Assembly: GCF_965198575.1 (NCBI RefSeq)
Contig: NZ_OZ240671.1
Location: 3,968,001 to 4,032,000, forward strand
DNA: 64,000 nucleotides
Direction of reading: 5' to 3'
From: Lichenicola sp965198575
GTDB taxonomy: Bacteria; Pseudomonadota; Alphaproteobacteria; Acetobacterales; Acetobacteraceae
The notes below the pieces were generated by a model. That model was not told the origin of the DNA and did not search any database. It worked only from the letters and a program-made list of their open reading frames with translations. A program made the position numbers and the translations under genes. This document shows positions 1-8,703 of this stretch, piece by piece. Numbering within the stretch: the stretch's first letter is position 1; each line of letters begins with the position of its first letter.

Positions 1-57
1 GCCGCAGGGCGCGGCTTCCAAGGCGCCCTCACGCGCTAACCTGGGATGTAACGTACC

Positions 58-945
58 ATGCAGCAGGACAAGACTCTCCAGACCCCGGCCATGGCCTCGC
101 GCCGCACTCTGCTCGGCCGTGCCGGCACCGGTGCGCTTGCCGCAGGAGCACTCGCGGCAGGCATCGGCCGCACGTCTCCGGCGACAGCCGCAACCGACAT
201 TGACGTCGGCATACTGAATTTCGCGCTCAACCTCGAATACCTGGAGGGCGAGTTTTACAATCGCGGCGTCCACGGCATCGGCCTGTCAAATATCGGGACG
301 CCGGGGTCGGTCAAGGGTGGCGGCCAGGTTCCGTTCACCGACACGTTGCTGCAGAAGCTGTTCACCGCCATCGCCCTCGACGAGACGAATCACGTCGCGT
401 TCTTGCGGAGTGCCCTCGGCACGATGGCGGTTCCGGAGCCCAACATCGACTTCACCGATACCTTCCTGGCTCTCGGCCAGGCGATCGGCCTGCCGGGCTT
501 CAACCCGTTCGCCGACCAGTTGAGCTTCCTGCTCGGCGCCTATGTATTCGAGGATATCGGAGTCACCGCGTACAACGGCGCCGCGCCGCTGGTCACCAGC
601 AAGACCTATCTCGGTGCTGCTGCCAGCATCCTCGCAGTCGAGGCCTACCACGCCGGCGCAATCCGCAGCGCGCTCTACCAGGCGAATTACGGGGTCTATA
701 CCGACCGCATCTCGGCGATCCGGGCAGAATTCTCCCGCACCGGGCCGGGCACGGGCACGCCGAGCGACGACGCTGGTGACGACGGCGCCGCCGGCGCGGT
801 CAACGTCGCGCCGACCGACAGCAACTCGCTTGCCTTCACGCGCACGCCGGAACAGGTCCTGGCAATCGTGTTTGCCGGTGGCACGACCAGCGGCGGCTTC
901 TTCCCCAACGGCATCCAGGGGATGTTCACCTCGTCGGCCTCCTGA
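58..945 (+). CDS. Tat-exported ferritin-like domain protein
   Basis: This 295-residue protein begins with a twin-arginine signal: SRRTLLGRAG at about residues 14-23, then an Ala/Gly-rich hydrophobic stretch and an Ala-rich cleavage region near residue 45. The mature part is a four-helix ferritin-like fold of the desiccation-related/ferritin_2 type. Helix signatures are FALNLEYLEGEFY near residues 55-67 and ALDETNHVAFLR near 105-116, followed by two more Glu/His-bearing helices (YVFEDIG, VEAYHAGAIR). These Glu and His residues could bind a di-metal centre, but many family members lack a shown activity. A Gly/Asp-rich linker follows the fourth helix. The start at 58 has no good ribosome site, and an in-frame ATG at 91 right before the RR motif is an alternative. 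The next gene is convergent. Confidence 0.8.
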   Translation: MQQDKTLQTPAMASRRTLLGRAGTGALAAGALAAGIGRTSPATAATDIDVGILNFALNLEYLEGEFYNRGVHGIGLSNIGTPGSVKGGGQVPFTDTLLQKLFTAIALDETNHVAFLRSALGTMAVPEPNIDFTDTFLALGQAIGLPGFNPFADQLSFLLGAYVFEDIGVTAYNGAAPLVTSKTYLGAAASILAVEAYHAGAIRSALYQANYGVYTDRISAIRAEFSRTGPGTGTPSDDAGDDGAAGAVNVAPTDSNSLAFTRTPEQVLAIVFAGGTTSGGFFPNGIQGMFTSSAS

Positions 946-956
946 GGCCAGCCGAC

Positions 957-985
957 GCGACCGGTCGTGTTCAGCGACCGGTCGC
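957..985. terminator. Bidirectional hairpin between convergent genes
   Basis: Two copies of the self-complementary word CGACCGGTCG (958-967 and 975-984) are separated by 7 bases and can pair into a 10-bp stem. The hairpin sits between the stop codons of the ferritin-like gene and the permease gene. There is no T tract, so use as an intrinsic terminator is inferred from position and symmetry. Confidence 0.45.
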
Positions 986-991
986 TTCCCG

Positions 992-2497
992 CTATCCGCG
1001 AGCGTTCATGGTCGTGCTGCGCCGATGCAGCCGGCTGTGGCGGCGGCTGTAGCCGAAATAGACGCAGAGCCCGATCACCAGCCACACCGAGAGCCGGATC
1101 CAGGTCAGGCCGTCGAGCGAGGCCATGATGGCGGCGCAGGAGAGAATGCCCAGGATCGGCACCGTCGGGCCCAACGGCACCCGGAAGGCGCGCGGCCGCT
1201 CCGGCTCGCGGACGCGCAGGATCAGCACGCCGACGCACACGATGATGAAGGCGAGCAGCGTCCCGATCGAGGTCATGTGGCCGAGCTCGCTGATCGGCAG
1301 GAAGGCGCACAGCGCGCTGGTCAGCACCATGAAGAACAGGTTCGAGCGCCACGGCGTCTGCCAGCGCGAATGCACGTCGGAGAACAGCCGGGGCAGCAGG
1401 CCGTCCTTCGACATGGCGTAGAACACCCGGCTCTGGCCCAGCAGCAGCACCAGCAGCACCGACGTGAAGCCGCACAGGATGCCCAGGCTGACCGCGATCT
1501 TGAGCCAGCCATACGGTGTCTGGTCGATCGCGGTGGCCACGGGGGCAGGGTCGTTCAGCATCAGGTGGTAGTTCAGCATGCCGGTCAGCACGCCGGAGAA
1601 CACCACGTAGGCGAGCGAGCACACCGCCAGGCTGCCGAGAATGCCGATCGGCATGTCGCGCCCGGGGTTCTTCGCCTCCTGCGCGCAGGTCGAAACGGCA
1701 TCGAAACCGACATAGGCGAAGAAGATCGTGCCCGCGGCGCGCATCACGCCGGACAGGCCGAAATGCCCGAATGTGCCGTCGTTGGGCGGGATGAACGGGA
1801 TGTAGTTGGCGGTCTTGATGAACGGGATGCCGAGCGCCACCACGGCCACGATGACCAGCAGCTTGATCGCCACGATCACGTTGTTGACGCGCGCGGACTC
1901 GGACACCCCGCGGATCAGCAGCAGCGACACGCACACGATGACGAACACCGCCGGCAGGTTGACCAGGCCCGCCGCCGTGCTGCCGTCGCCGAGCTTCACG
2001 CTCTCGAACGGCGATGCGCACAGCCGTGGTGGCAGCGAGATGCCGAACTGGCCCAGCAGCTTGACCAGGTAGCGCGACCAGCTGACCGCGACGGTAGCGG
2101 CGCCCACCGCATATTCCAGCACCAGGTCCCAGCCGATGATCCAGGCCACGAACTCGCCCAGCGTGGTGTAGGCGTAGGTGTACGCGCTGCCGGCGATCGG
2201 GATCATGCTGGCCAGCTCGCTGTAGCAGAGGCCCGCGAAGCCGCAGCCGATGGCGGCGATCAGGTATGACAGCACCACCGCCGGACCGGCATTCTCCGAG
2301 GCGGCGATCCCGGTGAGCGAGAACAGGCCGGCGCCGATCGTGCAGCCGATGCCGAGTGCCACCAGCGCGCCCGGGCCGAGCGCACGCTTGAGGGCGTGGC
2401 CACCGCTCGCATCGGCGGCACCGTCCTCCTGCATCTGCTCGATCGACTTGCGTCGCCACAGCGACGTCGCGGTCGCAGCCGCTTCGGTTTGGGACAT
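992..2497 (-). CDS. APC-superfamily amino acid permease
   Basis: This 501-residue inner-membrane protein resembles the cationic amino acid transporter (YfnA/CAT) branch of the APC superfamily and should import amino acids by proton coupling. The first membrane segment carries the typical GIGCTIGAGLFSLTG glycine-rich motif at about residues 48-62. About 12 hydrophobic segments follow, with the conserved PIAGSAYTYAY stretch after segment 2 and the FFAYVGFDAVSTCAQEAKNP motif near the middle. GAGGAG lies 9 bases before the ATG, supporting the start. It is the last gene of a leftward run behind argE and an aspartoacylase-like gene, 69 bp downstream of the latter, so its substrate may be an amino acid or N-acyl amino acid handled by those two enzymes. 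The substrate cannot be read from sequence. Confidence 0.88.
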   Translation of the reverse strand: MSQTEAAATATSLWRRKSIEQMQEDGAADASGGHALKRALGPGALVALGIGCTIGAGLFSLTGIAASENAGPAVVLSYLIAAIGCGFAGLCYSELASMIPIAGSAYTYAYTTLGEFVAWIIGWDLVLEYAVGAATVAVSWSRYLVKLLGQFGISLPPRLCASPFESVKLGDGSTAAGLVNLPAVFVIVCVSLLLIRGVSESARVNNVIVAIKLLVIVAVVALGIPFIKTANYIPFIPPNDGTFGHFGLSGVMRAAGTIFFAYVGFDAVSTCAQEAKNPGRDMPIGILGSLAVCSLAYVVFSGVLTGMLNYHLMLNDPAPVATAIDQTPYGWLKIAVSLGILCGFTSVLLVLLLGQSRVFYAMSKDGLLPRLFSDVHSRWQTPWRSNLFFMVLTSALCAFLPISELGHMTSIGTLLAFIIVCVGVLILRVREPERPRAFRVPLGPTVPILGILSCAAIMASLDGLTWIRLSVWLVIGLCVYFGYSRRHSRLHRRSTTMNARG

Positions 2498-2566
2498 GGT
2501 GCGCGTCTCCTCGGGCGTCTTGTCGTTTGGCCCGCAGGCCTTGCACCTCGCGTGCCAGAAGCCCGG

Positions 2567-3649
2567 TCAGCAGGCGTCCGGCAGCAGGCGGGCGAGGCGG
2601 ACGGCAGTGTGGCCGCGGCTCGGCCGCAGGCTCGGCATCACCAGGAGGCAGTCGTCGTGCGGCGTGCGGATCTCGATGGGCCCGTCATGGCCGATCAGGG
2701 TGTTCCGCTCGCCGATCATCTCGCCGCCACGGAACGACTGCGTGAAGCTGAAGCTGGAGCTCGCGGCGGTGACGACCTGGGTGACCTCGGCGCAGCGCTG
2801 GCGGGGCGAGGGGCCGGGCAGCTTTTCCTCCTCCACCATCCCGGTCTCGCGCAGCAGGGCGCGGACCGCGACGCGCGCGGTGTCGACCGTGATCGGCTCC
2901 CAGTGCGGTCCGGCCTCGATCAGGCAGGCGACCCGGCTGTCGTCCGGGCTCGCGAACATCGCGTAATCGATCAGCCGCGGGCCGCTGGTATGGCCCTGGT
3001 CGGTCACCACCATCGCCGGCATGCCGAGGGTGCAGGCGAAGCGGCGGCCCTTCTCGGTCGGGCCGCTGAGGATGAGCGGCTCGGACGGCCACAGCATCGA
3101 GTGCAGGTCGACCAGGATGTCGACATCGTCGAACAGCGGCCTGAGCTCGCGGGCGCGGTCGAGCTCGACCGACGCGCGTGCGCTGTCGAGGATGGCGGTG
3201 TCCCAGAGCCGGTTCATGTCCTCCTCGATGAAGCGCGAGGCGGTCGGCTGGGCGGCGTCGAAGCGCTCGAAGGCGGCGAGATTCAGGAAGCCGATCGACA
3301 GCCGGCCCCGCAGCGGGCGGAAATCCTGCCGCAGCAGCTCGTCCAGCACGATGGCGCCGGCGAACTCGTTTCCGTGCATCAGCGCGGTGATCGCGACATG
3401 CGGCCCGGGTCGGCGGCTATCGAACTGCATCACACCGGGCAGGCCGGTATTGCCCGGGATCCAGTCGGCCAGGTCCGGCGGACGCAGCCGGACCTCGAAG
3501 CGCGGCAGCGGCGGCATGTGCGTCAGCCGGTGCGCCAGGCCCGGGGTGAGGCCCTGCGTGAGTTGCGGCATGAGTTCGGGCATGAGCTCGGGCGCGGCCG
3601 AGGTCTCCGGGTCCTGGTCGTGACCTGCCGTCTCCGATGGATCGCTCAT
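2567..3649 (-). CDS. Succinylglutamate desuccinylase/aspartoacylase-family deacylase
   Basis: This 360-residue zinc carboxypeptidase-like enzyme belongs to the AstE/AspA family, which removes acyl groups from N-acyl amino acids. The zinc site is visible: H92-G-N-E95 in the segment MHGNEF and H183 in VDLHSM, plus the conserved EDMNRLW segment at 143-149. I place the start at 3649 because this ATG overlaps the argE stop codon in an ATGA coupling; an upstream in-frame ATG at 3721 would lie inside argE. Residues 20-45 are low complexity (repeats of PELMPEL type) and probably dispensable. The acyl donor (succinyl, acetyl or other) is not determined. Confidence 0.8.
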   Translation of the reverse strand: MSDPSETAGHDQDPETSAAPELMPELMPQLTQGLTPGLAHRLTHMPPLPRFEVRLRPPDLADWIPGNTGLPGVMQFDSRRPGPHVAITALMHGNEFAGAIVLDELLRQDFRPLRGRLSIGFLNLAAFERFDAAQPTASRFIEEDMNRLWDTAILDSARASVELDRARELRPLFDDVDILVDLHSMLWPSEPLILSGPTEKGRRFACTLGMPAMVVTDQGHTSGPRLIDYAMFASPDDSRVACLIEAGPHWEPITVDTARVAVRALLRETGMVEEEKLPGPSPRQRCAEVTQVVTAASSSFSFTQSFRGGEMIGERNTLIGHDGPIEIRTPHDDCLLVMPSLRPSRGHTAVRLARLLPDAC

Positions 3650-4815
3650 GTGCGGGTGAGGCGGGTGGCGATGCGGCGGATGAAGGCGTCGCAGGCCTCG
3701 AGCTGGCTCAGCGCCACCCATTCGTCGGGCCGGTGCGCCTGCGCGATGTCGCCGGGGCCGCAGACGATGCTGACGATGCCGGCATTCTGGTAGATGCCTG
3801 CCTCGGTGCCGTAGCTGACCTTTCCTTCCTGGTTCGCGCCGCCGGCCTGCTTGACCAGCGCCACCAGCTCATGATGCGGATCGAGCGCCAGCGGCGGCAG
3901 CTCGTCCATCGGCTCGAACGTGAAGCCGCTCTCGGGATCGACGGCGTGCATCCAGGGCTCGATGTGGGCCGCGACATGGGCCTTGAGCGCGTCGAGCTCG
4001 GCGAACGCGTCGTCGCCCGGGATCGTGCGCCATTCCATGTCGAAGCTCGCGCGGTCCGGGATGATGTTGAGGATCGATCCGCCGGCGACCAGCCCGACAT
4101 GGATCGTGCTGTGTTCCGGCTCGAACCCGGCCTCGCGCCTGCCGGAGCTGGCGAACCGGCGCTGCTCGGCGGCGATGTGGGCGATCGCCTCCGCCGCCGC
4201 ATGGATCGCGTTCACGCCCTGGCCGGGCTGGCTCGAATGTCCGGCATGGCCGCGCACCGTCACCCGCACCGACAGCCGGCCCTTGTGGGCGATGATCGGC
4301 TTCATCAGCGAGGGCTCGCCGACGATGCACAAGGCCGGCCTGAGGCCATCCGCTTCCAGCTCGCGCACCAGCACCCGGGCGCCGTCGCAATCGACTTCCT
4401 CGTCGTAGCTGATGAACAGATGCAACGGCCGCAGCAACGGCATCGCCCGGATGTCGGGCACCGCGGCCAGCATCGAGGCGACGAACCCCTTCATGTCGGC
4501 AGCACCCCGGGCGTACGCGCGGCCCTCGGCCTGGCGCAGCGTGAACGGGTCGCTGCTCCAGCGCTGGCCGTCGACCGGCACGGTGTCGACATGCCCGGAC
4601 AGCGCCAGGCCGCCCTCGACCGCCGGGCCGATCACCGCATGCAGGTTCGCCTTCGTGCCGGTGGTATCATAGGTGAGCCGGCCGGTGATGCCGTGGCCGG
4701 CGAGATAGTCGGCGACCCAGTGGATCAGCTTCAGGTTGCTGTTGCGGCTCGTCGTGTCGAAGGCGACGAGCTGCGTCAGGATTTCGATCGTCGACAGAAG
4801 CTGACCGTCTTGCAT
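3646..4815 (-). CDS. argE: Acetylornithine deacetylase (M20 peptidase family)
   Basis: The 389-residue product matches the ArgE type of M20 metallohydrolases, which convert N-acetylornithine to ornithine and acetate in the cytoplasm. Metal and catalytic residues are in place: H75-V-D77 in SGHVDTVP, D108 in AADMKG, the E139-E140 pair in SYDEEVDCDG, E167 in VGEPS, and the dimerisation-domain signature RGHAGHSSQP. It is the first gene of a leftward trio with an aspartoacylase-like enzyme (4-bp overlap) and a permease. That context suggests scavenging of N-acyl amino acids rather than, or in addition to, arginine biosynthesis. Related M20 enzymes with other acyl-amino-acid substrates cannot be ruled out. 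Confidence 0.85.
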   Translation of the reverse strand: MQDGQLLSTIEILTQLVAFDTTSRNSNLKLIHWVADYLAGHGITGRLTYDTTGTKANLHAVIGPAVEGGLALSGHVDTVPVDGQRWSSDPFTLRQAEGRAYARGAADMKGFVASMLAAVPDIRAMPLLRPLHLFISYDEEVDCDGARVLVRELEADGLRPALCIVGEPSLMKPIIAHKGRLSVRVTVRGHAGHSSQPGQGVNAIHAAAEAIAHIAAEQRRFASSGRREAGFEPEHSTIHVGLVAGGSILNIIPDRASFDMEWRTIPGDDAFAELDALKAHVAAHIEPWMHAVDPESGFTFEPMDELPPLALDPHHELVALVKQAGGANQEGKVSYGTEAGIYQNAGIVSIVCGPGDIAQAHRPDEWVALSQLEACDAFIRRIATRLTRT

Positions 4816-4973
4816 GGCTCCACTCTATACGTGGGCGGTCGCGCGGCAATGGCCCGATGGGCGCTCGCGCGGCAATGGTTCGAGCCGCTCGCGTTACCAG
4901 CCATTGCCGAGTGTGACGGTGCTGCAGGCCCACTTGCCGGGGGCGGCCGGGGCTCGCACAGTTCGCCCCGACG
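4816..4973. promoter_or_regulatory. Divergent intergenic region with repeated GCGGCAATGG word
   Basis: This 158-bp gap separates argE (leftward) from a glycosyltransferase (rightward). It holds a perfect 14-bp direct repeat, TCGCGCGGCAATGG, at 4839-4852 and 4865-4878, and an inverted copy of its core, CCATTGCCG, at 4901-4909. The arrangement looks like an operator cluster. No clear -35/-10 pair is recognisable, and the regulator is unknown. Confidence 0.3.
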
Positions 4974-6206
4974 ATGTCCACACCGCAACCAAGATTGCAC
5001 CCGCTGCACCGGCTCTGGCAGGCGCTTCCGGCACGCCAGCGGCGCCTCTGGCTGGCGCGGGGCACGGCGTGGGTGGCGCCACGGCCGGACCCCCTGCCGC
5101 TCCCCGCATGCGGTGGCGTGGTCGTCGGCGGCGAGATCGGGCGGGCATCGGGGCTGGGCGAGGCAGCCCGCATCATGGACCAGGCGCTGCAGCGTCTTGG
5201 CGTTCCGCATTCGGCGATCGACACGGCGCGCCGCCGCCCGGATGCGAGGGCAGCGGGCTGGCCGGACCGGGCCGCGCTGGTCCTGCATGTGAATGCGCCG
5301 CAGCTGCCCGCCACCCTGATCGGCCTCGGTCGCGGGCGGCTCAGCGGCCGCCGGATCATCGGCAACTGGTACTGGGAGCTGCCGGTGGTGCCGACGAGCT
5401 GGCATCCGGCGCTGGCGCATGTCCACGAGATCTGGGCTCCCTCGCGCTTCACGGCCATGGCCTTCGAGGCGCTGGCGCCGGGCCGGGTGCGGGTGGTTCC
5501 GCCGGCACTAGCGCTGGCGCCACCGGTGCCCTCGCCGCTCGACCGGCAGGCCTTCGGGCTCCCCGCGGACGTGGTCGTGGTGCTGACCTCGTTCAGTCTT
5601 GCTTCATCTTTTGCGCGCAAGAATCCGATTGCCGCGATCGGCGCGTTCCGGAAGGCGTTCGGTGACCGGCGCGACCGGCTGCTGCTGTTGAAGGTGGGAA
5701 ATTCCGAGCATCATGGCAACGACCTGTTGCTGCTGCAGGAGGCGATCGCCGGTGCGCCCAACATCAGGCTGGAGACCAGGATGCTGCCGGAGGCCGACAT
5801 GCACGCACTGACCCGGGCCTGCGACATCGTGCTGTCGCTGCACCGGAGCGAGGGATTCGGGCTGGTGCCGGCGCAGGCGATGCTGCTGGGCCGGCCGGTG
5901 GTGTCGACCGACTGGTCCGCGACGACGGAGTTCCTGGACGAGAGCTGCGGTGTGCCGATCGGCTACCGGCTGGTGCCGGCGGCGGATCCGCGTGGCGTGT
6001 TCGAGGCGCCGGGCGCGGTCTGGGCGGATGCCGACATCGACCAGGCGGCGCAGGCGCTGCGTGCGCTGGCCGATGCTCCCGGACGGCGGATCGCGCTGGG
6101 CCAGGCGGCGGAGGCGGCGGCCCGGGCCCGGCTCGGCGGCGCCGGACTGCTTGCGGCCCTGGCGGCGATCGGCGTGCCGGTTCCGGATCCCGTGGCCCGC
6201 GCATGA
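4974..6206 (+). CDS. GT4-type glycosyltransferase
   Basis: The 410-residue protein is a GT-B fold glycosyltransferase of the GT4/group 1 type. The N-terminal Rossmann half has a glycine-rich loop (GGEIGRASGLGEAAR, about residues 52-66). The C-terminal half has the nucleotide-sugar site HRSEGFGLVPAQAMLLGRPVV near 290-311, the EX7E-like signature of the family. The stop codon overlaps the next glycosyltransferase ATG in an ATGA junction, so the two are translationally coupled. Donor and acceptor sugars are unknown. The pair lies outside the main exopolysaccharide block and may decorate another surface glycan. Confidence 0.82.
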   Translation: MSTPQPRLHPLHRLWQALPARQRRLWLARGTAWVAPRPDPLPLPACGGVVVGGEIGRASGLGEAARIMDQALQRLGVPHSAIDTARRRPDARAAGWPDRAALVLHVNAPQLPATLIGLGRGRLSGRRIIGNWYWELPVVPTSWHPALAHVHEIWAPSRFTAMAFEALAPGRVRVVPPALALAPPVPSPLDRQAFGLPADVVVVLTSFSLASSFARKNPIAAIGAFRKAFGDRRDRLLLLKVGNSEHHGNDLLLLQEAIAGAPNIRLETRMLPEADMHALTRACDIVLSLHRSEGFGLVPAQAMLLGRPVVSTDWSATTEFLDESCGVPIGYRLVPAADPRGVFEAPGAVWADADIDQAAQALRALADAPGRRIALGQAAEAAARARLGGAGLLAALAAIGVPVPDPVARA

Positions 6207-7492
6207 CAACGCCCACCACCGGGGAGGATCGCTGCCGCGAGACGTCCGGATCCGGGATCAGGGTGCTGGTCTGGCAGTGGGGACGCCGCGGCGCCGGGCC
6301 CCGGGTTGCGGTCGAGATGGCGGCGGGCTTCGCGTCGCTGCCGGGCTGCCGCGCGATGCTGTCGCTCTCGACCGGCGCGGAACTGTTGTCCGGCCGATCC
6401 GCGGTGCCGGTCGATCTGCCGGTCGCGACCTATGCCGGCCGGTCGGGCTTCGTCTGGCGCGCGCTGACGGCGCCGCTGCGCCGGCGGTGGCTGCTGCGCC
6501 ATATCGCGTCGCTGGCGCCGGACGTGGCGATCTGCGCCATGCCCGGACCGCTCGACCTCGAGATGGCCTCGGCACTGCGTCGGCTGAAGCTGCCGTTCCT
6601 GGTCGTCGTGCATGACGCGGATCGGCACCCGGGCGACGGCTCGGTGGTCCAGATGCTGCTGCAGCGCCGGCTGATCGACCGGTCCGACGGGCTGGTGGCG
6701 CTGAGCCGGCACGTCGCCGACCGGCTGGCCGAGCAGGGTGCCGTCGGCGCCCGCACGCTGCTGATGGCGAGCCTGCCGCCGTTCGTATTCGGCCCGCTGC
6801 CGGCGCCGCCTTGCGCGCATGGCGGGCGCCTGCGGCTGCTCTGCTTCGGGCGGCTGCTGCCGTACAAGGGGCTCGACCTGCTGGCGGACGCGCTGGCGGC
6901 GCCGGGGCTCGAAGGCCGTCTGGAGGTCAGGGTGGTCGGATCGGGGCCGGCCAGTCCGGAGCTGTCCCGGCTGGCCGACCTGCCGGTGGTCAGCGTCGAG
7001 AATCGCTGGGTGCCGGAAGACGAGGTGGCGGCCCTGATCGAGTGGGCCGATGCGGTGGTGCTGCCCTATCGCGAGGCCAGCCAGAGCGGGGTCGCGGCGG
7101 CGGCGATCGCGGCACAGCGCTGGGTGGTGGCGACCGCGGTCGGCGGCCTGGTCGAGCAGTTCCGGGACGAACGGCTGGCGATCATGTGCAGCCCGGACGC
7201 CACCGACCTGCGCCGGGCGATCGACCGTCTGCTGGCCACACCGCCGGTCCCGGCGCGGCCGAGGCTGGATCCGCGGCTGGCCTGGCGCGTCGAGGCGGCG
7301 GCCCTGCTCGACGGGATCGCGCGCCGGGTGCTGGGACGGGCGGCAAGCGTGCCGGACGCAGTGCCCCCACCTGGCGCAGAGGTGCCGGAGGCCGGTCGCC
7401 GTGCGATAGCCTCAGGCGGCGTTGCGCGCCTCGTGGACGCGCACCCGGGTGCCGAGGAGCTTCTCGATGGCGCGCAGCAGCGGGCGCTCTGA
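6203..7492 (+). CDS. GT4-type glycosyltransferase
   Basis: This 429-residue GT-B protein has the N-terminal loop WGRRGAGPRVAVEMA (about 26-40), the donor-domain opener LCFGRLLPYKGLDLLADAL near 213-231, and a PYREASQSGVAAAAIA segment near 290-305 in the place of the usual E-x7-E motif. The usual first glutamate is replaced, so catalytic class should be checked. It is coupled by a 4-bp overlap to the upstream glycosyltransferase. The last 27 codons run antisense into the 3' end of the DEAD-box helicase gene. That tail has no conserved glycosyltransferase sequence and probably arose by stop-codon loss. Confidence 0.78.
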   Translation: MTTPTTGEDRCRETSGSGIRVLVWQWGRRGAGPRVAVEMAAGFASLPGCRAMLSLSTGAELLSGRSAVPVDLPVATYAGRSGFVWRALTAPLRRRWLLRHIASLAPDVAICAMPGPLDLEMASALRRLKLPFLVVVHDADRHPGDGSVVQMLLQRRLIDRSDGLVALSRHVADRLAEQGAVGARTLLMASLPPFVFGPLPAPPCAHGGRLRLLCFGRLLPYKGLDLLADALAAPGLEGRLEVRVVGSGPASPELSRLADLPVVSVENRWVPEDEVAALIEWADAVVLPYREASQSGVAAAAIAAQRWVVATAVGGLVEQFRDERLAIMCSPDATDLRRAIDRLLATPPVPARPRLDPRLAWRVEAAALLDGIARRVLGRAASVPDAVPPPGAEVPEAGRRAIASGGVARLVDAHPGAEELLDGAQQRAL

Positions 7493-8548
7493 CGCCGCAC
7501 ACAGGGTGATCGCGACGCCCGCGGCGCCGGCGCGGGCGGTACGGCCGATCCGGTGCACGTAGGCCTGCGGCACTTCCGGCAGATCGTAGTTCACCACGTG
7601 GGTGATGCCGTCGAGGTCGATGCCGCGGGCGGCGACGTCGGTCGCCACCAGCACCGGGAAGCCGCCCTTGCGGAACGCGGCCAGGGTGCGGTCGCGCTGG
7701 GGCTGGCTCTTGTCGCCGTGGATCGCGCTGGCCCGGATGCCGCCCTTGTCGAGGGCCGCCACCACCTCGTCGGCGGTCTGCTTGGTGCGGGTGAACACCA
7801 GCGTGCGGGTCATGCGGCCGCGTTTCAGCAGCTCGAGCAGGGCCGCGCGCTTGGCCCCCGGCTCCACGAAGATCACCCGCTGCTCGATACCGGTGGCGGT
7901 GGTCGCCTGTGGCGTGGTGGCGATCGAGACTGGCTTGTGCAGCAGCCGCCTCGCCAGTGCGGCGATCTCCGGCGGCATGGTGGCCGAGAACAGCAGCGTC
8001 TGGCGATGCTGCTGCGGCAGCCGGGAGGTGATCTCCTGGACGTCGTCGATGAAGCCGAGATCGAGCATGTGGTCGGCCTCGTCGAGCACCAGGATGGCGG
8101 TCTCGTCGAGGCGGACGCTGCCGTCGGAGAGGTGGTCGAGCAGCCGGCCCGGCGTTGCCACCAGGATGTCGATGCCGGCCGCCACCGCCTTGGTCTGCGG
8201 CGGCTTCGGCACGCCACCGACCATGGCGGCGATGCGCAGGCCGGTCCGGCGCGCATAGATTCGGATCACGTCGCAGATCTGGCTGGCGAGCTCGCGTGTC
8301 GGCGACAGGATCAGCACCCGGCAGCACCGGGCGTTCGCGGGTTTTGGCTCGGCCAGCAGTCGGTGCAGGATCGGCAGGGCGAAGGCGGCGGTCTTGCCGG
8401 TCCCGGTCTGGGCGATGCCCTGGACATCGCGGCCGGCCATGATCGGCGGGATCGCTTCGGTCTGGATCGGCGTCGGCGCGTCGTATCCGGCCGCGCGCAG
8501 GGCCTCGAGCAGCGGTTCGGTGAGCCCGAGCGAACGAAAATCTGTCAT
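7412..8548 (-). CDS. DEAD-box ATP-dependent RNA helicase, RhlE-like
   Basis: The 378-residue protein has the full set of DEAD-box motifs: Q motif GYDAPTPIQTEAIP (21-34), motif I AQTGTGKT (46-53), PTREL (83-87), TPGR, motif II DEAD (156-159), motif III SAT, and motifs V and VI with DVAARGID and HRIGRTARAG near the C-terminus. It unwinds short RNA duplexes in ribosome assembly or mRNA turnover. It ends soon after motif VI, without the long basic tail common in RhlE/DeaD proteins, and resembles the short RhlE group. Its 3' end overlaps the convergent glycosyltransferase by 81 bp. Confidence 0.92.
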   Translation of the reverse strand: MTDFRSLGLTEPLLEALRAAGYDAPTPIQTEAIPPIMAGRDVQGIAQTGTGKTAAFALPILHRLLAEPKPANARCCRVLILSPTRELASQICDVIRIYARRTGLRIAAMVGGVPKPPQTKAVAAGIDILVATPGRLLDHLSDGSVRLDETAILVLDEADHMLDLGFIDDVQEITSRLPQQHRQTLLFSATMPPEIAALARRLLHKPVSIATTPQATTATGIEQRVIFVEPGAKRAALLELLKRGRMTRTLVFTRTKQTADEVVAALDKGGIRASAIHGDKSQPQRDRTLAAFRKGGFPVLVATDVAARGIDLDGITHVVNYDLPEVPQAYVHRIGRTARAGAAGVAITLCAASERPLLRAIEKLLGTRVRVHEARNAA

Positions 8549-8703
8549 GGATTGGGCCTTCCGCGGGCTGGATCCCCAGCGTCGGACGGCGATGTGTGGC
8601 GGCCCGCCGGCGCGACTGTCAAGCGCGTGCTCAAGCCTGAGGGAGCCTCACCGTGTCGCCCGCGACGATTGACGGAACCGCGAACCGCTCGCAAAAGCGG
8701 ACG

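Noticed and set aside
6..29. Short inverted repeat AGGGCGC/GCGCCCT at the left end
   Set aside because: Seven-bp stem, no T tract and unknown upstream gene; too weak to call a terminator.
542..2269. 575-codon plus-strand frame after the ferritin-like gene
   Set aside because: Antisense to the permease and out of frame with the ferritin-like gene; Arg/His/Gln-rich composition indicates no coding.
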